In this document: positions 34,121 through 41,857 of the stretch, one piece after another | Layout: every line of letters starts with the position of its first letter | Position numbering within the stretch: position 1 is the stretch's first letter | Source: Verrucomicrobiota bacterium | GTDB lineage: Bacteria; Verrucomicrobiota; Kiritimatiellia; SS1-B-03-39; UBA6053 | DNA: 64,000 nt | Assembly (NCBI GenBank): GCA_020831625.1 | Contig: JAFIGD010000012.1 | Location: 1-64,000 of the forward strand | Reading direction: 5' to 3' | Program-made: the position numbers and the translations under genes | Notes under the pieces: generated by a model | Told to the model about the DNA's origin: nothing | What the model saw: the letters and a program-made list of their open reading frames with translations, nothing else | The model's database searches: none

Positions 34121-36022
34121 ATGAAAAAATTCTCCCGCGTTCCCGCAGGTCTCTTTAGTCTGCTGTCTTTGTCGCTTGCACGTGTCCCGGCGGAAATCCC
34201 GCCCGCCGGCGTCCCCTGGACGCTTCCCGACGTGGCCACTGCGCTTCATCCCGGCGCGGAGACCGCCCCGGCCTCCTCTCCCGTCACCTATCCGGATTCG
34301 GATGGATTCGCCGCCCGCCGGAGAATCGTGCTGGAGGGCGTCGCCGACAACAATCTCAACAGCTGGCGGCGGGGATACTTCACCGGGGGCGATCCCGGCA
34401 AGTACCTTCCCGGACACGCCATGGCCAAGCTGCTCCTGGGACAGAACGATCCCGATATTGTCCGTCTCTATAACGACAACCGCTCCGTCCGCGAACATTA
34501 TCACTTCGCGGCGATGAACTGGGGGCGCTTTCTGCCAATTTTCGGCCCCCATATTCTTACCCCGGAGAAACAGGCCGAACTGGCGGAACGCGCCGCGGGC
34601 TACACCGCCTATCATTCGGGCGGAGGCACGGAAAATCACGTCACCCAATGGCGGACCCAACTCCCGGTTCTGCCCCATTATTTGGAGGGAAACGGTTCGA
34701 TCGGCCGGCGCTCCAAAGAGGATGTCCTCAATACCGGAAAAGAATGGCTTCGCACTTATGTCCGGGGCATTTATCAGGGGGGCAACGGTGAATGGGACTC
34801 CAGTACCTACCTCATTTTCACCATGAACGGACTGCTGAACATCTATGATTTCGCCAAGGATGAAGAGGTCCGCCTTATCGCCAAAGCCGGTCTGGACTGG
34901 TTCACCACCGCCTATGCGCTCAAATACCGCGACGGGCTGTTCACCGCGCCCCTGCAGCGCGGGTTCGTCGACAGTCCCCACGGGTCCGAAACGGATCAGA
35001 CCGGCTATCTCTGGTTCGGGTCCAACGCGGACCTTACCCCGGCGGACACCCGGGGATTCCGCTATACGGTCCACGCGGCATCTTCGGCCTACCGCCCCAA
35101 TGAAACGCTTGTGAATCTGGCCCGCAAAGATCTGCCCGGCCTGCCCGTGACCTTCCACAACACCAAACCCAACTACTGGGGAACCACCGGCAGTCCGCGG
35201 CCCTCCGTGCATCACGAAACCTTTTACATCAGTCAGACGTTCTCGTTAGGCAGTCTGTGGAACGGACAGGGCAGCCAGCTCAGCCGCATGGGGCTGGTGG
35301 TGGATTCACCCGAAGGCGGCGTGGGTTTCAGCGGCGGCCATCCACGCTCCAGCGATCACAACGGAAACAAGACCGGCATCGGTTTCGCCAGCGGCACCTC
35401 CCGCTATACTCAGACGATGCAGGCCGACAATACGCTCATCAGCCTCAGTCTGTCGCCGGAGGATGAGGAACACGATTACGCGTATTTCCGGATTCCCAAT
35501 GACAGCACGCTGGAGCCGGTGACGGCCGGCGGCCACACCTGGTGGACCCGCCGGATTGAAAACACGCTGGTCGCTGTCCTTCCGATCAGCGAAGGCGAAC
35601 CGGAAATCACCACCCACGGCGAAGGCCGCCGCATGGCAACCTTCCTGAAAATTCCCGGACGGAAAGCGGGCTTTGTTCTGCATGTGCTGGAGAATATTGA
35701 GGCCGACGGAATCGCGGACGCCCTGGCCGACGCCCGGTTGGACACCTCCGCATTGGAGACGGATCTGGCCCTGAAATTCCAAACCCCGGCCGGACAATCC
35801 CTGATGATGCGTTTTATCCCCGCGGAGGAGGGCGACCGTCATGCCGCGAGAGCGCCCCATGCGGAAATCGACGGCGAAGCGGTCACGTTCGGCCAGCGCC
35901 CGGTCTACGATGGCCCCTTTGTTCATCAGGCCGACGGCGTGCTGTCGGTCAACGACGGCCGACAGGGGTTTGTCATCGACTTCACCGGGGATCTTCCCGT
36001 TTATAAAGAGTGGTCAAACTAA
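34121..36022 (+). CDS. Secreted lyase-like toroid protein (heparinase/alginate-lyase-like), substrate unknown
   Basis: The product of 633 residues has a signal peptide (FSRVPAGLFSLLSLSLA). An alpha-helical N-terminal half includes GGGTENHVTQWRTQ and GGNGEWDSSTYLIFTMNGLL, and a beta-sandwich-like C-terminal half follows. The TENH segment and the (E)WxSxxY segment recall polysaccharide lyases and heparinase II/III-like toroid enzymes common in planctomycetes and verrucomicrobia, in which Asn and His lie in the active site. I cannot assign a PL family. The ATG at 34121 (MKKFSR) is chosen over one 30 bases upstream because the signal peptide starts here. It appears to be monocistronic. Confidence 0.55.
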   Translation: MKKFSRVPAGLFSLLSLSLARVPAEIPPAGVPWTLPDVATALHPGAETAPASSPVTYPDSDGFAARRRIVLEGVADNNLNSWRRGYFTGGDPGKYLPGHAMAKLLLGQNDPDIVRLYNDNRSVREHYHFAAMNWGRFLPIFGPHILTPEKQAELAERAAGYTAYHSGGGTENHVTQWRTQLPVLPHYLEGNGSIGRRSKEDVLNTGKEWLRTYVRGIYQGGNGEWDSSTYLIFTMNGLLNIYDFAKDEEVRLIAKAGLDWFTTAYALKYRDGLFTAPLQRGFVDSPHGSETDQTGYLWFGSNADLTPADTRGFRYTVHAASSAYRPNETLVNLARKDLPGLPVTFHNTKPNYWGTTGSPRPSVHHETFYISQTFSLGSLWNGQGSQLSRMGLVVDSPEGGVGFSGGHPRSSDHNGNKTGIGFASGTSRYTQTMQADNTLISLSLSPEDEEHDYAYFRIPNDSTLEPVTAGGHTWWTRRIENTLVAVLPISEGEPEITTHGEGRRMATFLKIPGRKAGFVLHVLENIEADGIADALADARLDTSALETDLALKFQTPAGQSLMMRFIPAEEGDRHAARAPHAEIDGEAVTFGQRPVYDGPFVHQADGVLSVNDGRQGFVIDFTGDLPVYKEWSN

Positions 36023-36027
36023 CCCCG

Positions 36028-36253
36028 GGTGATGCTCACCCGCGTACAAGCACGCGGGACTCGTATTATGGGGTAAGGTTGTCCTCTAGCCGCAGGTGAT
36101 GCTCACCCGCGTGACAAGCACGCGGGACTTGATTGAAAATGGCTTTGTGTCGAGCCCCATGCCCTCGCGGCATGGGTGAGGTTCACCTGTGGCTAGTCGA
36201 ATTCTCGTAAAGACCACGAGTCCCATGCCCTTGCGGCATGGGTGAGCATCCCC
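36028..36253. repeat. Four REP-like double-hairpin elements, two in each orientation
   Basis: Copies at 36028-36061 and 36095-36129 read GGTGATGCTCACCC, stem, loop, stem, GGGACT. Copies at 36153-36187 and 36219-36253 are in the opposite orientation. Each has a small hairpin (GGTGA/TCACC with TGC loop) sharing two C residues with a larger one (CCCGCGT/ACGCGGG in the first pair, CCCATGCC/GGCATGGG in the second). The stem sequence differs between pairs but pairing is kept. They lie between two convergently read-out genes' edges, where REP/BIME elements usually are. No RAYT transposase is in the window. Confidence 0.75.
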
Positions 36254-36376
36254 TCCGGCTGTTGTAGATCCTTCAGCTCCCACCCATTCCGGGATGCGCT
36301 CTCTTTGGTTCAACGATTGAATATTTGATTGCTTTTCCCTATTAAACCTATCACTATAAAATTAAGATATATTATA

Positions 36377-36406
36377 TTGACTTATCGTGAAGTTTCGATG
36401 TATTAT
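36377..36406 (+). promoter_or_regulatory. Sigma70-type promoter of the RND operon
   Basis: TTGACT (36377-36382), an 18-base spacer and TATTAT (36401-36406) lie in a very AT-rich stretch 27 bases before the ATG of the RND gene. GTGAAGTTTC inside the spacer is echoed by GTGAAACCTTTC just downstream, which may be an operator. The rest of 36254-36376 shows no gene. Confidence 0.55.
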
Positions 36407-36432
36407 GCGTGAAACCTTTCAGGAGAAACCGC

Positions 36433-39252
36433 ATGAAATTATTTTTGACCAAACTCGGCCTACGTTTTCCCATCCCGGTGATGCTGATCGTGCTGGCGGT
36501 CACCGCCGTGTTGACCGTTCAGTTCCCGAAAGTGAACTTTGACAACAACCCGGAAAACATGCTGGAGTACGATGAGCCGGTCCGGGTGATTCATCGCGAT
36601 GTGAAGGCGCGGTTTGATTTGTACGACTTTGTAGTGGTCGGCATCGTGAACTACGACCATCCCGGCGGGGTGTGGAATCCGGAAACGCTGGCACGGGTTC
36701 ACACCCTGACGCATGAATTGGTGAGCCTGCACCAAACCGAAGCGGGGCGTCCGGCGGTGACACGGAACGGGGACTCGTTCACGCCGGAACTGAATCCGAC
36801 CGGATGGTGGGCGAATGTGTTGGCCGCCGCGTTCCGTCAGGACGGGGAACGACTGTTCACAGAGGAGGGGGAATCGGGCTTAATTACGCGCGAGATCCTC
36901 GCGCCCAGCGTGGTGGACACCATCCGTCAGTTGGAAATGGGCGCGCTGGACATCCGGTTCCTGATGGAGGAGCCGCCCGCGACGCAGGAGGAGGCGGACG
37001 CGCTGTTTCATGAGGCCTGGAACAATCCGCTCTACCGCGACACCCTGCTTTCCGAAGATCGGAATGCGCTGGGGGTGTATCTTCCGATCCTCGGAAAAGA
37101 GTTTTCATACAATATTTCCAAGCTGGTGGAGGCACTCACGGCGGATTGGCCGGAGGAGGATGTCATATATATTACCGGACTGCCGGTCGCGGAGGACACC
37201 TTTGGTCACGAAATGCTGATTCAGATGGCCACCTCGGCGCCCATGGCGGGTTTGATGATCTTTTTGCTGCTGCTGTTTTTTTTCCGGCGGCTTTCCCTGA
37301 TCATCGCGCCGATGATCATCGCGGTTGTTTCGGTGCTGACCACTATGGGCCTGCTGATCGGCATGGGCTTTGATGTTCACATCATGAGTTCCATGATCGC
37401 GATTTTCCTCATGCCCATCGCGGTGGCCGACTCGGTGCACATTCTCAGCGAATTTTTCGACACCTATCCGAAATATAAAGACAAGGTGAAGACCCTCGAA
37501 CACATCATGAGCCATCTGTTCATGCCGATGCTGTTCACCAGTCTCACCACCATCGCGGGCTTCGCCTCGCTGGCGCTGACCCCGATTCCTCCGGTGCGGG
37601 TGTTCGGATTGTTCGTCGCCTTCGGGGTGGCCATGGCCTGGGTGCTGTCGGTGATGCTGGTTCCCGCCTACATCATGGTGTTTGTGACCAAAAAATCCCT
37701 GGACCGCCTGGAAACGCCCAAGGTTGTCACCGAAGAGGAAAAAGGCGGCGTGCTGGACCGTTTCCTGACGGGTGTGGGCGGCATTGCGGTGAAGCGCGGC
37801 AAAACCGTTGTCGGCCTGGTCGCCGCGCTTGCGGTCATCGCCGCGTGGGGAATCAGTCTGATTGAAGTGAACGACAACCCGGTGCTTTGGTTCACGCCAA
37901 ACCATCGGATCCGCGAGGCGGACCGGGTTTTAAATCATCACTTCGGCGGAACGTATCCCGCCTATCTTCAGTATCGCGCCGCCGGCGGGGACGGCGCGGT
38001 GCGGCTGCCGGAGAGCGCGCCGGAAGCATTGCGGACTCTCGCCGCGCGGGGCGCGTCCTGGGAGGACCTCGAGGCCGCCGCCCGGGAATCCGACACCGAA
38101 CGGCTGCCGGACACGGACGCCTTGATCGACGAAGTGCTCTATATGGATCCGGACGGTCTGGTGTGGACGGATCTTCCGGAAGCGGTGCGGGGGCATTTGG
38201 CGCAAGAGGCGGACGTGTTGTCCGGCCTGGAGGGCGAAGCGCTTCAAGATCAGGTCTTAAATCAATTGGAATCCCTTGGCGGCGAACGCTGGGAGGAGAC
38301 CGTTCGCACGGCCAGAGTAAATGCCGAGGCCCCCGCCTTCCGCCAGCCGGCGGTGTTGCGCTGGATTGCGGACCTTCAGGCGCACATCGCCGAAAGTGAG
38401 CGCATCGGCAAATCCACCTCGGTGGTGGACGCGCTGAAGAAAGCGCATCTGGAACTCAACCGGACCGGAAGTCCGGAGGATGAGGCGGTGTTTTACACGG
38501 TTCCGGACAACGCCTCGGCGACCGCGCAGGTGTTTCTGCAGCTTGAAGGCATGAAAAAGCGGGACAGTCTGTTTCATCTGGTCACCCGCGACTATAATGA
38601 ATCCATTCTTTGGCTGCAGCTCACCAGCGGCGACAACCTGAATATGCAGCGGGCCAAAGCGGAAATTGACGGATGGATCGACGCGAATCCGCCGCCGATC
38701 CCGATGGAGTTCGAGTGGGCCGGTCTCACCTATCTGAACGTCGTCTGGCAGCAGCGTATGGTCGGCGGCATGCTGAGCGCGCTGCTCAGCAGTTTCGTGG
38801 TGGTGCTGCTGATGATGACCTTCCTGTTCCGGGACTGGAAATTCGGTTTGCTTTCCATGGTGCCGCTCTCGCTGACCATCGGACTGACCTACGGCATCAT
38901 CGGCCTGGTGGGAAAAGCCTACGACATGCCGGTGGCGGTGCTGTCCTCGCTGACGCTTGGCTTGAGTGTCGACTTCGCGATCCACTTCCTGCAGCGGTCC
39001 CGTGAACTGGTGCGCGAAAAAGGAAGCTGGTCCGCCGCCTGGCCGCTGATGTTCCGCGAGCCCGCCCGGGCGATCAGCCGCAACGCGATTATCATCGCCA
39101 TCGGTTTCACGCCGCTGCTGTTCGCGCCGCTGGTGCCGTACCGCACCGTCGGTTTCTTTCTGGCCACCATCATGTTCGTGTCCTGGGTGGCGACCCTGTT
39201 CATCCTCGCATCGCTGATCACCCTCTTCCAAAAGAAACTGTTCACTCCATAA
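36433..39252 (+). CDS. RND/MMPL-superfamily exporter
   Basis: A 939-residue inner-membrane exporter. A first transmembrane helix (PVMLIVLAVTAVLTVQF) is followed by a large periplasmic loop, then a block of five helices with the conserved D in MPIAVADSVHILSEF. The second half repeats the plan (HHFGGTYPAYLQYR, then DLW-type helices and LGLSVDFAIHFLQRS). The duplicated SSD-like architecture and the paired acidic residues show proton-driven export, probably of lipids or other hydrophobic compounds, like the MmpL/HpnN group. AGGAGA lies 6 bases before the ATG. A LolA-like and a beta-barrel protein follow in the same operon, suggesting transport to the outer membrane. Confidence 0.9.
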   Translation: MKLFLTKLGLRFPIPVMLIVLAVTAVLTVQFPKVNFDNNPENMLEYDEPVRVIHRDVKARFDLYDFVVVGIVNYDHPGGVWNPETLARVHTLTHELVSLHQTEAGRPAVTRNGDSFTPELNPTGWWANVLAAAFRQDGERLFTEEGESGLITREILAPSVVDTIRQLEMGALDIRFLMEEPPATQEEADALFHEAWNNPLYRDTLLSEDRNALGVYLPILGKEFSYNISKLVEALTADWPEEDVIYITGLPVAEDTFGHEMLIQMATSAPMAGLMIFLLLLFFFRRLSLIIAPMIIAVVSVLTTMGLLIGMGFDVHIMSSMIAIFLMPIAVADSVHILSEFFDTYPKYKDKVKTLEHIMSHLFMPMLFTSLTTIAGFASLALTPIPPVRVFGLFVAFGVAMAWVLSVMLVPAYIMVFVTKKSLDRLETPKVVTEEEKGGVLDRFLTGVGGIAVKRGKTVVGLVAALAVIAAWGISLIEVNDNPVLWFTPNHRIREADRVLNHHFGGTYPAYLQYRAAGGDGAVRLPESAPEALRTLAARGASWEDLEAAARESDTERLPDTDALIDEVLYMDPDGLVWTDLPEAVRGHLAQEADVLSGLEGEALQDQVLNQLESLGGERWEETVRTARVNAEAPAFRQPAVLRWIADLQAHIAESERIGKSTSVVDALKKAHLELNRTGSPEDEAVFYTVPDNASATAQVFLQLEGMKKRDSLFHLVTRDYNESILWLQLTSGDNLNMQRAKAEIDGWIDANPPPIPMEFEWAGLTYLNVVWQQRMVGGMLSALLSSFVVVLLMMTFLFRDWKFGLLSMVPLSLTIGLTYGIIGLVGKAYDMPVAVLSSLTLGLSVDFAIHFLQRSRELVREKGSWSAAWPLMFREPARAISRNAIIIAIGFTPLLFAPLVPYRTVGFFLATIMFVSWVATLFILASLITLFQKKLFTP

Positions 39253-39264
39253 GGAACCCCTCCA

Positions 39265-40047
39265 ATGAAAAAATATGTATCTCTTCTTCTTTTCCCGCTG
39301 TTGCTCTCCCCGCTCTTCGCCGACGCGCCGGACGTGATGGCGATCATTCTCAAGGCGGAACAGGCCGCGTATTTTGCCGGCAAGGACGGGATCGCCGATG
39401 TCAACATGGTTATTCACGATGCCGGCGGGTCCACCCGCGAACGCGAATTCCGCATTCTCCGCTGGAATGGTGAGAACGGTCAGCAGAAATTCTACGTGTA
39501 CTTCAACCGTCCCGCCGACGTGCGCGCCATGGCCTATCTGGTCTGGAAACACGGCGAAGGGCGTGACGACGACCGCTGGCTCTGGCTTCCTTCGATCGGG
39601 CGCGTGAACCGCATTGCCCCCGGAGACAAGCGCACCGCCTTTGTGGGTTCGGATTTTGTTTATGAGGATGTGTCCGGCCGCAGCCCGTTTGAAGATGAGC
39701 ACGAGCTTCTGGAAACCACGGATACCGCCTACCACATCCGCAGCACACCGAAGAATCCGGGTTCGGTTGAATTCGCATTCTATGAGGTGTGGATCGACCG
39801 CGAGACCCATCTGCCGCTGAAAGCTGAATACACTGACCGCCGCGGCACGGTGTACCGCCGCGTCACCGCCGACACGGTTGAAGTGATTCAGGGCTATCCC
39901 ACGGTGATGGTCTCCACGGTGGAGGACCTCAGCCGGAACAGCAAAACCGTGAACACCTTCACAAACGTTCAGTACGATGTCGGGCTGAATGAGAATATTT
40001 TCTCGGAGCGCTTTCTTCGCCGTCCGCCCCGTGAAGCCACACGTTAA
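39265..40047 (+). CDS. Outer-membrane lipoprotein-sorting (LolA-like) periplasmic protein
   Basis: The 260-residue protein has a signal peptide (MKKYVSLLLFPLLLSPLFA) and the LolA-like half-barrel fold of the family often annotated as outer membrane lipoprotein-sorting protein. The family segments are MVIHDAGGSTREREFRILRW, DDDRWLWLPSIGRVNRI and FVGSDFVYEDVSGR. Such proteins are regularly encoded next to RND/MMPL exporters and are thought to carry hydrophobic cargo across the periplasm. The gene is 12 bases after the exporter and about 20 before the barrel gene; AAGGA lies upstream of the ATG. Confidence 0.85.
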   Translation: MKKYVSLLLFPLLLSPLFADAPDVMAIILKAEQAAYFAGKDGIADVNMVIHDAGGSTREREFRILRWNGENGQQKFYVYFNRPADVRAMAYLVWKHGEGRDDDRWLWLPSIGRVNRIAPGDKRTAFVGSDFVYEDVSGRSPFEDEHELLETTDTAYHIRSTPKNPGSVEFAFYEVWIDRETHLPLKAEYTDRRGTVYRRVTADTVEVIQGYPTVMVSTVEDLSRNSKTVNTFTNVQYDVGLNENIFSERFLRRPPREATR

Positions 40048-40068
40048 ATTTAAATGGAGGTACTCCGA

Positions 40069-41298
40069 ATGAAACGATTTCTTCCCCTGTTTTTCAGCAT
40101 GGTCGCGCTGCTTCCGCTGCGCGCGCAGATCGACGGTTTTATCGAGGCGCGTCTGGGCGGCCGCACGCAGAGCGATCCGGGTCAGGATTCCGCCTCCATC
40201 CGCGAGGTGCGCTGGCAAATCGAATATAAGGAGTTTTTCGGGCCGGTGGATATCGAGATCAAAGCGGATCTGGTCTACGATGATCTGGACGGTAACCGGA
40301 CGGATGTCGATTTGGACAACGGAACCGGCTGGTTTGATTTGCGCTCCGCGTCATTCGCCTTCCGGCCATCGGACTGGACGGATGTGAAAATCGGGCGGCA
40401 GGTCTTCACCTGGGGCACCGGGGATCTCCTGTTCATCAACGACCTGTTCCCGAAAGACTGGCAGTCCTTTTTCAACGGGCGCGATGTGGAATACCTCAAA
40501 GCCCCCTCGGACGCGGTCTGGGTGGCGAATTATGTGGGCGACTGGACGCTGGATTTCATTTGGATGCCCCGCTTTGATGCGGACCGGTATTTGGACGGGG
40601 ACGGCATTTCCTTCGGCAACCGGATGTTCACACCGGACAACCCGATGCCCGCCGATGTGCCGACAGGCTCCGAAGTGAATTTCAGGCTGTCCCGGTATGT
40701 GGGGTCGATGGAGATCGCCGGATATGTGTACGACGGCTATTGGAAATCGCCCGGCGGCTTTTCCATGGACGGGCGGGCGCAGTTCCCGCGGCTGAGTGTG
40801 TACGGCGCCTCCGCGCAGGCTCCCGGCTTTGGCGGTCTGGTGAATGCGGAACTTGGTTATTACGATTCCCGGGACGACCGAAACGGAACCGATCCCATGA
40901 CGCCCAACAGCGAGGTCCGCGCGCTGGTCGGATACACCCGCGAACTTAAAACCGATTTTACATTGGGGGTGCAGGGATATGTCGAATGGATGCAGGATTA
41001 TGATGCCTACCGCGACACGCTTCCCGAAGGCATGAGCGGGCGGGACGACGTGCGGCAGGTCACCACGCTCCGGCTGACCCGGATGCTGATGAATCAAAAT
41101 CTGACGGTGTCCGGATTTCTATTCGCCTCCCCCACCGACGAGGACGGCTTTCTGCGCGCCAGCGTGGAGTACAAATGGTCCGACACCCTCACCACCACTC
41201 TGGGCGTGAACGGATTTTTCGGAAACGAACCCGACACCTTTTTCGGCCAGCTTGAAGACAACAGCAACGTATACATCGCCATTCGGCGGTGGATGTAG
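40069..41298 (+). CDS. Outer-membrane beta-barrel protein of the RND operon
   Basis: A 409-residue protein with a signal peptide (MKRFLPLFFSMVALLPLRAQ). It has alternating amphipathic strands from start to end and no transmembrane helices: VRWQIEYKEFFGPVDIEIKA, VKIGRQVFTWGTGDLLFIND, FLRASVEYKWSDTLTTTLGV. The GRQVFTWGxGD segment is typical of the DUF1302-like and alginate-porin-like barrels that accompany RND exporters and LolA-like proteins. It ends in an aromatic-rich strand, as needed for BAM insertion. GGAGG sits upstream of the ATG at 40069. The three genes probably form one trans-envelope route. Confidence 0.75.
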   Translation: MKRFLPLFFSMVALLPLRAQIDGFIEARLGGRTQSDPGQDSASIREVRWQIEYKEFFGPVDIEIKADLVYDDLDGNRTDVDLDNGTGWFDLRSASFAFRPSDWTDVKIGRQVFTWGTGDLLFINDLFPKDWQSFFNGRDVEYLKAPSDAVWVANYVGDWTLDFIWMPRFDADRYLDGDGISFGNRMFTPDNPMPADVPTGSEVNFRLSRYVGSMEIAGYVYDGYWKSPGGFSMDGRAQFPRLSVYGASAQAPGFGGLVNAELGYYDSRDDRNGTDPMTPNSEVRALVGYTRELKTDFTLGVQGYVEWMQDYDAYRDTLPEGMSGRDDVRQVTTLRLTRMLMNQNLTVSGFLFASPTDEDGFLRASVEYKWSDTLTTTLGVNGFFGNEPDTFFGQLEDNSNVYIAIRRWM

Positions 41299-41421
41299 GG
41301 AGAGGTGAGTGGGCCGCACCGCGCCGCCGATGGGAATCTGAATTTGATGAGATGAGACCTGGCGGCGGCGTTGATGGGGTGGTGCGTTCCTGCGGTATTG
41401 GGAGTTCCAACACAACATCAT

Positions 41422-41481
41422 CCTAATCCTAATCTTAATCTTAATCTTAATCTTAATCGTAATCGTAATCTTAATCGTAAC
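41422..41481 (+). repeat. Ten tandem hexamers CNTAAT between two genes
   Basis: Ten six-base units follow each other, with only the second base varying in order C, C, T, T, T, T, G, G, T, G; the last unit ends in C. They lie in the 250-base gap between the barrel gene and the DUF2892 gene, which otherwise holds nothing I can name. A microsatellite of this kind can change length by slippage. Confidence 0.9.
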
Positions 41482-41549
41482 AATTCCGAACCCGAACCCG
41501 ATTTCCTCACACCTCTTTCCATCCTCCAACCTCCACCCCCAGGAACATT

Positions 41550-41738
41550 ATGACCATCGAAAACAAAATCCGTATTCTCGCCGGCACCATGGTGCTGATT
41601 TCTTTCACGCTCGGCCGGTATGTCAATCCCGCCTGGCTTTGGCTGAGTGTCTTTGTCGGGGTGAATCTCATTCAAAGCGCGTTCACGCATTTCTGTCCGG
41701 CGGAAATGATTCTGAAACGCTTTGCTGAAAAGCACTAA
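41550..41738 (+). CDS. DUF2892 small inner-membrane protein
   Basis: A 62-residue protein with two hydrophobic segments, MTIENKIRILAGTMVLISFT and the region LWLSVFVGVNLIQSAFTHF. It matches the DUF2892 (YgaP-like transmembrane) family, including the CPAEMILKRF end, in which the cysteine is conserved. Proteins of this type often accompany rhodanese or thiol metabolism, though none is nearby. AGGA lies 6 bases before the ATG and a hairpin terminator follows. Confidence 0.85.
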   Translation: MTIENKIRILAGTMVLISFTLGRYVNPAWLWLSVFVGVNLIQSAFTHFCPAEMILKRFAEKH

Positions 41739-41787
41739 ATTTTACGTTTTGACTAAACTTTATTTGAGCTGAAGTGTAGTTTGATCT

Positions 41788-41817
41788 AAATCCGTATGGA
41801 TGGTTTCATACGGATTT
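41788..41817 (+). terminator. Hairpin terminator after the DUF2892 gene
   Basis: AAATCCGTATG pairs with CATACGGATTT over 11 bases around an 8-base loop and ends in a short T run. It lies 50 bases after the stop and 40 bases before the next gene, so it separates the two. Confidence 0.65.
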
Positions 41818-41857
41818 TCAGGATATTTTATTCGATCATTCTACGAAAGCTTGGATT

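Noticed and set aside
36028-36253. CRISPR array
   Set aside because: Only four units, in two orientations, with variable stems and unequal gaps; no cas genes.
38257-40218. 653-codon minus-strand open frame across the RND and LolA-like genes
   Set aside because: Spans two well-supported genes and their junction; composition is that of an antisense frame.
41422-41481. Telomere-like or origin repeat
   Set aside because: Isolated ten-unit array within an ordinary gene gap, without DnaA-box clusters or replication genes.
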